Shown here piece by piece: positions 11,091 through 22,813 of a stretch of DNA of 64,000 nt (position 1 is its first letter; each line of letters begins with the position of its first letter). Under the pieces are notes generated by a model. It saw nothing but the letters and a program-made list of their open reading frames with translations, searched no databases and had not been told where the DNA came from. Source of the stretch: Brugia malayi (Eukaryota; Nematoda; Chromadorea; Rhabditida; Onchocercidae); assembly GCF_000002995.4 (NCBI RefSeq), contig NW_025062477.1, positions 1 to 64,000 of the forward strand, written 5' to 3'. A program made the position numbers and the translations under genes.

Positions 11091-11611
11091 ACAGTGAATT
11101 TATTTAATTTTGCTACTGAAATATCATTCAGAACTCAATTATTAAAGTTTATTTGATTATTTGTGCTGACCAAATGACCACAATGTATATGACCAGTACC
11201 CATGCAATGGATAAAAATTAATCAATTAAGTTCAAAATATCTTTTTTTTTTTTTAACGATCTAATATTTTTTAACATTTTAACATCTAATTAAAATAAAT
11301 TTTGACCAACCCGGGATTTATTTCACAGTTTAATATACAAACACTTTTAAAAATTATACGATTTTCTTAAAATTTGATATTTATATTTGAAATAAAAATT
11401 ATTTTTAATTGTTAGAATGAATTGAAAACGTGACAAATTAAAAATTTAATCAGTTTTACTAATCAAATATTGGTTAAAACTTAATTATTAAAGTTTATTT
11501 TAATATTTATGCTGGTCAAATGACCACCACAATGTATGTGACCAGTACTCATGCAATGCATAAAAATTACTCAGTTAAGTTCAAAATATCTACTTTTTTT
11601 AATGACTTGAC

Positions 11612-11645
<34 letters not shown>

Positions 11646-12680
11646 TAAAATAAATTTTTGATATTGCTAGAATTTATTATGTAATTTAATATGCAAAACT
11701 CTAATAAATTAATGAATTTTCACAAAATTTGAATTTTAAATTTGAACTAAAAATTAATTATAATTGTGAGAATGAATTAAAACCGTCAAAAATTAAAAAT
11801 TTAAATAGTTTTGCTAGTCAAATATTGATTAAAACTTAATTATTAAAGTTTATTTTAATATTTCTGCTGGTCAAATGATCACAATGCATGCGATCAGTAC
11901 CTATGCAATGCACACAAATTAATCAATTAAGTTCAAAATAACCATTATTTTAATGAATTGATATTTTTCAATATTTTAACATTTATTTAAAACTAGTTTT
12001 TGATATTTACTACCATTTTTTTTGTAGATTATTATACAAAATTCCAGTAAATTAATGAATTTTCAGAAAATTTGATATTTAAATTTGAAATAAAAATTAA
12101 TTTTAGCTGCAGAAATGAATTAAATATAGGACAAATTAAAAATTTTATTAATTTCACTTGTTAAATATTTATGAAAAACTCAATTATTAATGTTTATTTC
12201 ATTATTTATGCTGGTCAAATGACCACAATGTACGTGACCAGTACCCATGCAATGCATAAAAATTATTCAATTAAGCTGAAAGTAAATATCTTTTTGAATG
12301 AATTACTATTTTTTAATAGTTTTGATTTCAATTAAAATAAAATTTGATGATAGTAGGACTTTTTTCCTAGTTCAATATGCAAAAACTCTTACAAATTGTG
12401 GGATTTTCATTGAAATAAAACTTAGTTTCAATTGTAAGAAATGATTTAAAACCGTGATAAATTAAAAATTTAATTAATTTTGCTACCGGAATATTGTTCA
12501 AAACCAAATTATTAATGTCTATTTTGTTATTTATGACGTCAAATGACCACAATGTATGTGACCAACTCCCGCACTATGCATATAAAATATCAAATTAGTT
12601 TCTAATTTTCTATTTTTTTAATATGAATTGGTATTTTTTTAATATTTTTTACACTTAATTAAATTAAAATTTGATAGTCA
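11091..12680. repeat. AT-rich satellite, left block
   Basis: About five diverged head-to-tail monomers of roughly 320-360 bp. Each carries a recognisable core around CTGGTCAAATGACCA, then CAATGTATGTGACCAG, then CAATGCATAAAAATTA and AATCAATTAAGTTCAAA. Core sites are near 11191, 11540, 11892, 12235 and 12559. Within the core CTGGTCA and TGACCAG are inverted repeats. One monomer contains a (TA)n run at about 11612-11641. The block stops at about 12680, where bacterial-like sequence begins. Confidence 0.88.
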
Positions 12681-12689
12681 ATCTTACTT

Positions 12690-13325
12690 TTCTTGCTTTA
12701 CATGTTTTTGTAACGTTCTGAATTACAGAAAATTGTGACACACCTACACCCACTACTTGTTGTGCATGTTGATCTAGGTTCCATTCTAATCTTCATTGCA
12801 TCAACACCTGCATCAACATTAATTACGGCAGTCTCTTCTCTGACCATAGTTTCACATCTTTCTATACCATCTTTTTTACCAGTACCAACTGCAGCGGCAA
12901 CTCTGAGCCGCCCTTAAGTATCATTATATGAATTAGGGTATCTATTGTATTTCTTAATATCTTTAACTGTGATCAAATCTATAGAGTAGGTGTTTTTATC
13001 TATGACCAAAAGCTTTTCTATTCTATTCTCATGCAATAGTTTCATTGCTGAAGCGCTCCCGTATTGTAACTAACTTCTCTTTTGTCATTACCTCGGGGAC
13101 TTTTATACTTTTTTCTGATTTTTTTAACCATCAATAAACCTTATATCTCTGTTACTTAAAACTCTGACTAACTTGCATTGATCAACCACAGGAATACCAG
13201 AAGCTTTTTCAATAATGAAATTGCTTCTGCAACTGTTTTATCAGGGGAACAACACAGTCTGAAGTAGAGGAGTCAATAGTCAATTGCTTAAATAATCCAC
13301 TGACTTTTTTTGCTGCTTTCTTTTT
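12690..13325 (-). pseudogene. guaB: IMP dehydrogenase pseudogene, bacterial (Wolbachia-like)
   Basis: Read on the minus strand, successive pieces match IMP dehydrogenase, the NAD-dependent enzyme that makes XMP for guanine nucleotides. From 13250 down: SPDKTVAEAISLLKK, then SGIPVVDQCKLVRVLSNRDI (CBS domain), then AMKLLHENRIEKLLVIDK, ITVKDIKKY, GRLRVAAAVGTGKKDGIERC (start of the barrel after the CBS insert), and finally a catalytic-loop remnant PRSTCTT where the family has GPGSICTT. The pieces lie in different frames, with stops (one right before GRLRV), so the gene is dead. A block between VINVDA and GVDAMKI is missing. The wording is alphaproteobacterial, not metazoan. Wolbachia is inferred from the filarial context. 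Both ends are approximate. Confidence 0.85.
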
Positions 13326-13354
13326 GTACTTATGTATGAGAGAAGCACATTGCT

Positions 13355-13768
13355 TTGGTCGGTGTGGCTCAGTCGGTAGAGCATCAGCTTGTGGTACTGA
13401 GTGCGGCTAGTTCGGCTCTGCTCACTCTCTCCAGGAAGATCGTTCCCTACCTTATGATGAGTACTAAATTAGTGTGCAATTACACAGCCAACAAAGGCTC
13501 CCTGAATAATTCGAGTGGGTGTGGCTTAGTTGGTAGGGCATTAGCTTGTGGCATTGAGTGCGGCTAGCTCGGCTCTGCTCGCTGCCCTCACTTAAAATCT
13601 CCTCTGCATTATTATGAGTCTTTAATCAGCCAGCAAAAACTCACTCCCCAAACCATCTAAGTGGGTATGTGCGCCTAGTTCGGTTCTGGTCGCTCTCCCA
13701 AATGAAATCTCCCTTGCAAAATGATGAGTCCTAAACACAGCAAAAACTCTCTAAATCATCTGAAGTAA
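13355..13768 (+). repeat. Three tandem tRNA-like (SINE-like) repeats
   Basis: Three diverged copies start near 13356, 13518 and 13665. The first two begin GGTGTGGCTCAGTCGGTAGA and GGTGTGGCTTAGTTGGTAGG, which look like a tRNA A box (TGGCNNAGNNGG), and continue to GCGGCTAGTTCGGCTCTG, a weak B box. The third has lost the A box. Each ends in a related tail (ATGATGAGT..., then an ACAGCCAACAAAG or CAGCAAAAACTC piece). They sit between two bacterial pseudogenes. Probably a tRNA-derived SINE or its tandem relic. I cannot name the parent tRNA. No intact tRNA cloverleaf was found. Confidence 0.55.
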
Positions 13769-14487
13769 AAATTCCAATGAACGATTGTCAGACATGTTAT
13801 GCTCTACCTACTACTGTCTTCATCAGATGCACCTCAACTTCTTGACTAAATTTAACGAAGTTGGTAAGGAATATAGCATTATCGTCAATAAACGCACAGG
13901 GCAGTTTATATATCTATTGTCTCTTTATTTAAAAGAAGCTTTTTTTGCCATTTTCATCTTCTATACCAAGCTTTTAGTTATTTTGTATATTTAATGAAAA
14001 TTTTGTATATTCAGAAGTAAAATCTATTACTCCTTTAGAATCTAATTCTTCTTTTTGCTTTCGGATAACTGATAGAATATTAAATCTTCAGTAAAGTCAG
14101 AAGCAGACGATACACCAATTAGTGCTGCAATTCTTTCTGAAAGTTGGAGAGCATTGAGCAACATCAGGCACCGTCTCATGCTTGAACCTATAATTATTTG
14201 CTTGCCGTTACGAGTTACTCTAACACAATTTTTTTGCCAATCACTCATCGTGTAATCAGTATAATCAGCACCTGACTAACCAATAACCATGACCAAAGTA
14301 ATCAAATAACACAAATGCTATATGAGTTTCTTGACAAAATTTTTAAATAGCAGCTGTTCTAATTCCTTTCATATTGAATGAAAATCCACCAAAAAAGACT
14401 ATGGAAGCTTTTTTTTTTTCCTTTGTAGCTCGCAATGTGCGCTATGTACTTACTGTCTTCATCAAGCAAAGTAATGCTGTAATCCAT
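13769..14487 (-). pseudogene. Alpha/beta hydrolase pseudogene, bacterial (Wolbachia-like)
   Basis: The minus strand starts with ATG at 14487 (MDYSITLLDEDSKYIAHIAS), directly after the stop of the cytochrome c fragment. It continues through FFGGFSFNMKGIRTAAI, HIAFVLFDYFGHGY and ADYTDYTMSDWQKNC to KQIIIGSSM...LMLLNALQ and ERIAALIGVSSASDFTEDLI. This is the ABHD10-like serine hydrolase family common in alphaproteobacteria. The nucleophile elbow should be G-S-S-M-G but reads GSSMRR, so the last glycine is lost. Frameshifts and stops break the frame before and after the open stretch 14042-14248. The C-terminal part (EVEVHLMKTV) is badly decayed. The lower boundary is approximate. Confidence 0.8.
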
Positions 14488-14517
14488 GTTATTTTGGTAT
14501 AGCAACCTGACCATCAC

Positions 14518-14700
14518 TTAGTTGACACGCAAGTAACTGACTAGATCTGCAATTTCCTGCGGATTGGAAATACCTACAAATGTCATATGCGTACCTTTTA
14601 TATAGGCTGTTGAACTCTTTAAGGCAAATAATTCTTCATATCCCCACTTTTCATTCTTTTCAAGCATTGCTTTTGAGTAATAATCTACCACTGCTATCCA
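14518..14700 (-). pseudogene. c-type cytochrome 3' fragment, bacterial (Wolbachia-like)
   Basis: The minus strand reads SKAMLEKNEKWGYEELFAL then KSSTAYIKGTHMTFVGISNP, and QEIADLVSYLRVN before a TAA at 14518-14520. This is the C-terminal half of a small class I cytochrome c; GTHMTFVG holds the methionine haem ligand. The N-terminal half with the CxxCH haem site is absent because the bacterial sequence ends at about 14700, where satellite resumes. There is no internal stop. The cytochrome stop and the hydrolase start are 30 bp apart on the same strand, as in a bacterial gene pair. Confidence 0.78.
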
Positions 14701-16590
14701 TTTTTTTCTAATGAATTGATATTTTTCAATATTTTAACATTTATTTAAAATTAGTTTTTGATATTGCTGGGATTTATTTTGTAGATTAATATGCAAAATT
14801 CTAGTAAATTAATGAATTTTCATAAAATTTAAATTTGAAATAAAAATCAATTATAATTTTGAGAATGAATTAAAACCGTCAAAAAATAAAAATTGAAATA
14901 GTTTTGCTAATCAAATATTGATTAAAACTTAATTATTAAAGCTTATTTTATTATTTATGTTGCCAATTGACACATCGTAAATGACCAGTACTTATGCAAC
15001 GCTTATAAATTAATCAATTAAGCTCAAAATATCAATTTGTTTGAAGGAATTGATATTTTTCAATATATTAACATTTAATTAAATTAAATTTTGACAATTC
15101 CGGCATTTATTTTATAGTTTAATATACAAAACCCTAACATTTCCCAGTTTATTACGCAAAAATCCATACAAATTGTAGGATTTTCACAAAAATCAATTTT
15201 AAATTTGAATTAAAAATTAGCATTAATTGTAAAAATGAGTTAGTTCTATGACTAAATAAAAATTTTATTATTTTCACAACTGAAATTTTAATCAAAACTC
15301 AATTCTCAAAGTTTGTTTAATTATTTATGCTGATCGAATGACCACGATGTTGTGACCAGTATCTATGCAACGCTTATAAATTGATCAATTAAGTTCAAAT
15401 TATCTAATTTTTTTTATGAATTGATATTTTTCAATATTCTAACATTAAATTAAATTAAATTTTGACAATTCCAGCATTTATTTTATAGTTTAATATACAA
15501 AACCCTAACAAATTATTGATTTTTCAGAAAATTTGATATTTAAATTTGAAATAAGAATTAATTTGAATTGTAAGAATGGATTAAAACCGTGATAAATTAA
15601 AAATTTAATTAATTTTGCCTATCAAATATTAATTAAAACTTAATTATTAAAGTTTATTTTATTATTAATGTTGGTCAAATGACCACACCGTAAATAACTA
15701 GTACTATGGAACGCTTATAAATTAATCAGTTAAGCTCAAATTATCTATTTTTTTTTTTAAGCAATTGATATGTATAATATTTTAACATTTAATTAAATTA
15801 AATTTTGACAATTCCAGCATTTATTTTATAGTTTAATATACAAAACTCTAATAAATCATTAAATTTTCACAGAATTTGATATTTAAATTTGAAATAAAAA
15901 TTAATTTGAATTGTAAGGATGAATTAAAACCGTGATAAATTAAAAATTTAATCAATTTTGCTAGTCGAATATTGATTGAAACTTAATTTTTAAAGTTTAT
16001 TTAGTTATTTATGCTGATCAAATGAGCAACCGTAGATGACCAGTACCTGTGCAATGCATACAAATTAATCAATTAAGCTCAAAATATCTAACTTTTTTTA
16101 ATGAATAATATATTTTTTAACAGTTTTAACATTCAATTAAAGTAAAATTTGATATTACTAGAAATTATAGAAAAAAGTCTAATATACAAAAAAGGTTTTG
16201 ATTCATTGCAAATCATAAAACTTTCATAAAATTCTATCTTAAGCTTTCAAACAAAAATTAATTTTAGCTGCAGAAATGAATTAAATCTACGACAAATTAA
16301 AAATCTTATTAATATCACTTCTCGAATATTAAAAAAGACATAGTTATTAAAGTTTATTTTCTTATTTATGTTGTCAATTGACCACACCGTAAATGACCAG
16401 TACCTATGAAATGCACACAAATTAATCAATTAAGTTCGAAATATCTAACTTTTTTTAATGAATTGCTATTTTTTAATAGTTTCAACATTTAATTAAAATC
16501 AAAATTGAGAAAACTAGAAATTATTTTCCCGTTTAATATACAAAAACTCTTGCAAATTATAAAATTTTCACCAAAATTGATTTTTAGATT

Positions 16591-16674
16591 TGAAATAATG
16601 CTTAAGCCTAAGCCTAAGTATACCCTAAGCTTAAGCCTAAGTACACCCTAAGCCTAAGCCTAAGCATTATTTCA
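16591..16674. repeat. Interstitial telomeric repeat island, copy 1
   Basis: Contains several GCCTAA units (complement of nematode telomere TTAGGC), interrupted by GTATACCCTAAGCT and GTACACCCTAAG. It is bounded by perfect 14-bp inverted repeats: TGAAATAATGCTTA at 16591-16604 and TAAGCATTATTTCA at 16661-16674. The island replaces roughly 100 bp of the satellite monomer. Part of the inverted repeat (TGAAATAA/TTATTTCA) is satellite sequence, so the symmetry may be partly accidental. Confidence 0.9.
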
Positions 16675-17910
16675 TTATTTAAGATGTCAAATGACAACAA
16701 TGTATGTGACCAGTTCCTGCACTATGCGTATATAATAATCAATTTTTTTTTATTAAATGATATTTTTTAATACTTTTAACATCCTTTGAAATTAAATTTT
16801 GATAATAGTAGGACTTCTTACCTAGTTTAGTATGCAAAACACCCGTACAAATTATGGGATTTTTATAAATGTATTATTTAAATTTGAAATATAAATTAAT
16901 TTTAATCGTAAGAATGAATTAAAATCGTGAAAAATTAAAAATTTAATTAATTTTGCTAATAAAATATTGATTAAAACTTAATTTCTAAAGTTTATTTTAT
17001 TATTTTTGCTTGTCAAATGACCACGGTGTGTGTGACCAGTACCTTGAAACGCATAAAATTCAATCAATTATGTATAAAATATCTATTTTTTTAATGATTT
17101 GATATTATTTAATATTTTAACATTTAATTAAGATTAAATTTGATAATAGCAGGATTTTTTCCCAGTTTATTACGCAAAAATCCTTACAAATTATAGGATT
17201 TTCACAAAAATCAATTTTAAATTTAAATTAAAAATTAGTATTAATTGTAAAAATGAGTTAGTTCTATGACTACTTAAAAATTTTATTATTTTCACAACTG
17301 AAATTTTAATCAAAACTCAATTCTTAAAGTTTATTTAATTATTTATGCTGATCGAATGACCACGATGTTGTGACCAGTATCTATGCAACGCTTATAAATT
17401 GATCAATTAAGTTCAAATTATCTAATTTTTTTTTTATGAATTGATATTTTTCAATATTCTAACATTTAATTAAATTAAATTTTGACAATTCCAGCATTTA
17501 TTTTATAGTTTAATATACAAAACCCTAACAAATTATTGATTTTTCATAAAATTTGATATTTAAATTTGAAATAAGAATTAATTTGAATTGTAAGAATGGA
17601 TTAAAACCGTGATAAATTAAAAATTTAATTAATTTTGCCTATCAAATATTAATTAAAACTTAATTATTAAAGTTTATTTTCTTATTTATGTTGTCAATTG
17701 ACCACACCGTAAATGACCAGTACCTATGAAATGCACACAAATTAATCAATTAAGTTCGAAATATCTAACTTTTTTTAATGAATTGCTATTTTTTAATAGT
17801 TTCAACATTTAATTAAAATCAAAATTGAGAAAACTAGAAATTATTTTCCCGTTTAATATACAAAAACTCTTGCAAATTATAAAATTTTCACCAAAATTGA
17901 TTTTTAGATT

Positions 17911-17994
17911 TGAAATAATGCTTAAGCCTAAGCCTAAGTATACCCTAAGCTTAAGCCTAAGTACACCCTAAGCCTAAGCCTAAGCATTATTTCA
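17911..17994. repeat. Interstitial telomeric repeat island, copy 2
   Basis: Identical to the island at 16591 through the 1,320-bp duplication; inverted repeats at 17911-17924 and 17981-17994. Confidence 0.9.
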
Positions 17995-19500
17995 TTATTT
18001 AAGATGTCAAATGACAACAATGTATGTGACCAGTTCCTGCACTATGCGTATATAATAATCAATTTTTTTTTATTAAATGATATTTTTTAATACTTTTAAC
18101 ATCCTTTGAAATTAAATTTTGATAATAGTAGGACTTCTTACCTAGTTTAGTATGCAAAACACCCGTACAAATTATGGGATTTTTATAAATGTATTATTTA
18201 AATTTGAAATATAAATTAATTTTAATCGTAAGAATGAATTAAAATCGTGAAAAATTAAAAATTTAATTAATTTTGCTAATAAAATATTGATTAAAACTTA
18301 ATTTCTAAAGTTTATTTTATTATTTTTGCTTGTCAAATGACCACGGTGTGTGTGACCAGTACCTTGAAACGCATAAAATTCAATCAATTATGTATAAAAT
18401 ATCTATTTTTTTAATGATTTGATATTATTTAATATTTTAACATTTAATTAAGATTAAATTTGATAATAGCAGGATTTTTTCCCAGTTTATTACGCAAAAA
18501 TCCTTACAAATTATAGGATTTTCACAAAAATCAATTTTAAATTTAAATTAAAAATTAGTATTAATTGTAAAAATGAGTTAGTTCTATGACTACTTAAAAA
18601 TTTTATTATTTTCACAACTGAAATTTTAATCAAAACTCAATTCTTAAAGTTTATTTAATTATTTATGCTGATCGAATGACCACGATGTTGTGACCAGTAT
18701 CTATGCAACGCTTATAAATTGATCAATTAAGTTCAAATTATCTAATTTTTTTTTTATGAATTGATATTTTTCAATATTCTAACATTTAATTAAATTAAAT
18801 TTTGACAATTCCAGCATTTATTTTATAGTTTAATATACAAAACCCTAACAAATTATTGATTTTTCATAAAATTTGATATTTAAATTTGAAATAAGAATTA
18901 ATTTGAATTGTAAGAATGGATTAAAACCGTGATAAATTAAAAATTTAATTAATTTTGCCTATCAAATATTAATTAAAACTTAATTATTAAAGTTTATTTT
19001 ATTATTAATGTTGGTCAAATGACCACACCGTAAATAACTAGTACTATGGAACGCTTATAAATTAATCAGTTAAGCTCAAATTATCTATTTTTTTTTTAAG
19101 CAATTGATATGTATAATATTTTAACATTTAATTAAATTAAATTTTGACAATTCCAGCATTTATTTTATAGTTTAATATACAAAACTCTAATAAATCATTA
19201 AATTTTCACAGAATTTGATATTTAAATTTGAAATAAAAATTAATTTGAATTGTAAGGATGAATTAAAACCGTGATAAATTAAAAATTTAATCAATTTTGC
19301 TAGTCGAATATTGATTGAAACTTAATTTTTAAAGTTTATTTAGTTATTTATGCTGATCAAATGAGCAACCGTAGATGACCAGTACCTGTGCAATGCATGC
19401 AAATTAATCAATTAAGCTCAAAATATCTAACTTTTTTTAATGCATATATATTTTTTAACAGTTTTAACATTTAATTAAAGTAAAATTTGATATTACTAGA

Positions 19501-20089
19501 AATTATTTCGTAGTCTAATATGCAGAATCTTCTCATAGTAATACCATAAATTATTTGAAACATCAGTTTAAAATGATAAGTTAATATTGAGATGCGAAAT
19601 TGAAATTTTTTAAAAACAAATCGTAAATCAATAAAATTCTGTGAATCGCTAATACAGAATTGAATTTTTATATCAATTTTAGCTTTAGTACCTTGCAAAC
19701 TCTTAATGTGAAAAAGAATTTCATAATTATGTGGAATAATGCATAAATATTAAAAAAAGTAAGGAAATGATCGGTAAATTTTTGAATCAAATAATCCAAT
19801 AAAATATTAGTAGCAATATTGCCAATAGAGCAATACTCATGGAGGCAATAAACAGGCTAATATAATTCAGTTGTTAGTTAACTGATGTCACCAAAATTTA
19901 AAACTTAAAATTTTTACAATATGCTAATAATTCATTCAATATTTTATTTACCACTCAACATACAATACTTTATTAAACAAAGTAGACAGGATTATTGAAT
20001 ACTGCACAGATTAAATATTTCAATGACATTTAATTCCAGCTATTCACCGGTTTCTTTTATGCAAATGTTATTCCATTTTATCAACCAAG
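19501..20089. other. Unique AT-rich spacer inside satellite
   Basis: Satellite similarity stops near 19500 and resumes near 20090. No gene, splice signals or repeats recognised between. Confidence 0.6.
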
Positions 20090-20560
20090 CCTATGCAACG
20101 CTTATAAAATAATCAATCAAGTTCAAATTATCCAATTTTTTTAATGATTTGATTTTTTTAATATTTTAACATTTAATTAAATTAAATTTTGACAATTCCG
20201 GCATTTATTTTATAGTTTAATATGCAAAACCCTGATAAATTATTGATTTTTCATAAAATTTGATATTTAAATTTGAAATAAAAATTAATTTCAATTGTAA
20301 GAATTAATTAGAACAGTGGCAAATTAAAAGTTTAATTAATTTTGCTTCTGAAATATTATTCGGAACTTAATCATTAAAGTTTATTTTACTATTTATGCTG
20401 ATCAAATGACCAACCGTAAATGACCAGTACCCATGCAATGCATACAAATTAGTCAATTAAGTTCAAATTACCTTTTTTTTTTTAATGAATTCGTATTTTT
20501 CAATATTTTAACATTTAATTAAAATGAAATTTAGCAATGCCGAGATTTATGTCATAATTT
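20090..20560. repeat. Outlying satellite monomers
   Basis: About 1.4 further monomers of the same satellite (CTATGCAACGCTTATAAA, then a core at about 20400-20430 with GATCAAATGACCAACCG and GACCAGTACCCATG). This is the right end of the family in the window. Confidence 0.85.
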
Positions 20561-22813
20561 TTTCCATTTTATATTTACTTATGAATATTTATTCCAGATA
20601 TTATTTTAATCAATTAACTTAACGTCTCATCGCTAGTTAAATAATGCAAAATGATAACACAAGCGACATTTCCTCTAAATTCTTTACGACAATTTTTGCC
20701 TTTCATCACAGCAATATTCTATGCATTTCATTATCAGATGTCATTTTTTTTTACCTGAACTAAGCAATAAGAAGTGATCTAAGTTTTTAATAATTCGGAG
20801 ATCAACTGAAATGACTTTTTATGAACTACGGAAGCATCTGTGCGAATATCAAACAATGCTGTTAGCAATATTAATTGATGATTTATCAGTCAGAATGCAA
20901 AGGAGTTAATAACATTTTCATGACTATTTGTTTCGTTTGCATTATTTTTTTTCTTTTAAAGATTTCACAATGAGAGTTATTCCTTGCGAACTCAGTCTTT
21001 AATCGAAAAATTCAATAAGTTAAAAAAGAGTAGTGAAAACTTATGTGATTAGTGTTGCGGATTTTAATATCGCAAAAGTCTGAAATGCCATATGAGAGTT
21101 GAAAATATGATAAGAAATATGTTATATGAAATGCTGCTTATAACGTTTTGTTTCCAATCTTATGTTTAACCTGTAATTCTTTTATATATTGTTTACACGA
21201 TATCAACTCCTCATTTGGTTGAACTCATTATTGTATCGCCATTAATTGTAATTTTCTTTGAATCTATGAGGTTAACAACTTTTGCTTAATTTATGTCCTT
21301 TGCAGTTTGTCAACTAGTAAATAGAATTGCTTGTAAACCAAGTAAAACAACTTTTTGTTAGACCGATTGCTCTTTCGACAGGTCAACCCCTTATTGTAAA
21401 TCATGTACTTTGTTTGTGCACATTAATTGCTGTATAAGGAAGTCACCCTTGTTGAAGACGGCACTGTTTTTTACCAAGAACCAGGAGAGTTCAATTGTTC
21501 TCTATCAAGTTACTGTACTACTGCTTCTACCAATTATATCTACATCGAACGAATCTCCCCGAAATCAACAACTCTCCCAAAATAATAAATTAAATTTTCA
21601 AATCATCCACTACAACAAGAGCTTTTTTGCAGACATAAAGTGACTACCTTCTCTTTCCTTCAGTCTAATGATGCTTATCGCTTAAGATTTAAATTTATCG
21701 TAAATTAGCTTTAATTTTACTTTAAAAGACTTAATTTGCCGCAAATTTATTGTTTTAATTATCAAAATAGTGGTAATAGTATCAATTTTAATAAATATCA
21801 TAGCTTCATTTTTGGAGCAAAAAGCATTAAAATGGTTGAGTAATGAATGTTATTAGTGATAAATTATATTTTTTTTCGTTGCTAATGTTTCTATAAAATT
21901 TATTGTTTAAATTACCAAAATGATGTTTGAAATATTTTTAATGAACATACTGTTGAATGAATTTTGCTGAAATGAAAATAAATTCAGAATGGTTAAATGG
22001 TGCATATGTTTATCACTGTATCACTTAATTAGTATTTGATGTCAATATTTATCTAAAATTGATTGTTACTATCACTAAAAAGACATCATTTTCTCAAAAG
22101 ATGACGGATATGATATGATATGATATAAGGAATAACCATTGGAGTGGAAATAGAATTCAAATGATTAGATACTCAGTAATCCATCAGTGAAAGTATATGG
22201 AAAGATGGATCCTCAATTTTTTGTATAAGAAAGCAATTCGATTATTTAGACATCTTAAGGCGCTAACAACAACTGTTGCTCAAATTCTTACGCGAAATCT
22301 GTATCAGATTCATATGTACGAACAAGACTGTGAATTTCCCAGCAAAAATTTCTAATTCATCAAATTTCTACTTTTTTTACGCAAAAAATTGCTCTGACAT
22401 CTTTGCACATAATATCATTCATGGTGATTTTAATTGTCGCCGACTTTCTCAGTAGTGAACGAACTTCATTCTGTCCTCCACTTCTAAGTAAATAGATTTT
22501 TTCACTATGGAAATGCATGTCGCACAAAGAATTCCAACTTGAAGCTTTGTTTCTTAATTTGTGTACGTGGAAAGTCATTTAAATGCCAGGTGTTATGGAT
22601 TTCCACTGACAGATCTGTAACCGAATTCAGTTGAATTTATTTTCTCAACGCATATCATTCTTCTTAAAGTTCTTTGAATTTTTTGTTACATTTTTTTCAT
22701 ACTTTTAATTTTGAATTTTGACAACAGTTTGAATTTGGATATTTAAGTCCTGGCCTTATATTAAGCCATTAACCTTTACAGAAGTAATTTAATATTCTAA
22801 TTGTTGACATAAT
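20561..22813. other. AT-rich intergenic DNA
   Basis: No exon-like segments recognised. A short GATAT/GATATG repeat lies at about 22106-22125. The right end probably holds the 3' UTR of the minus-strand GPCR gene. Confidence 0.55.

Larger units (their letters stand above)
16344..19000. repeat. Perfect 1,320-bp-period tandem duplication inside satellite
   Basis: Line-by-line comparison shows 16344-17680 and 17664-19000 to be identical (about 1,337 bp, offset 1,320). Neighbouring monomers are clearly diverged, so the event is very recent, or it is an assembly duplication. Each copy holds about four satellite monomers and one telomere-repeat island. Identity breaks at both ends. Confidence 0.92.
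14701..19500. repeat. AT-rich satellite, right block
   Basis: The same satellite family as 11091-12680 resumes directly after the bacterial patch, starting at CTAATGAATTGATATTTTTC. About 14 monomers of roughly 310-380 bp follow; cores lie near 14976, 15352, 15690, 16036, 16396, 16706, 17033, 17372, 17716, 18026, 18353, 18692, 19031 and 19376. Monomers are diverged from one another except inside the 1,320-bp duplication. No coding potential. Confidence 0.88.

Noticed and set aside
12735..12917. Plus-strand ORF of 60 codons
   Set aside because: It is the antisense shadow of the guaB relic, whose minus-strand translation gives family motifs.
13370..13420. True tRNA gene
   Set aside because: The A box is good but the B box is weak, and I could not fold a cloverleaf with paired acceptor ends.
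13355..13567. 70-codon plus-strand ORF
   Set aside because: It runs through the tRNA-like repeats; the peptide is only a reading of tRNA-like DNA.
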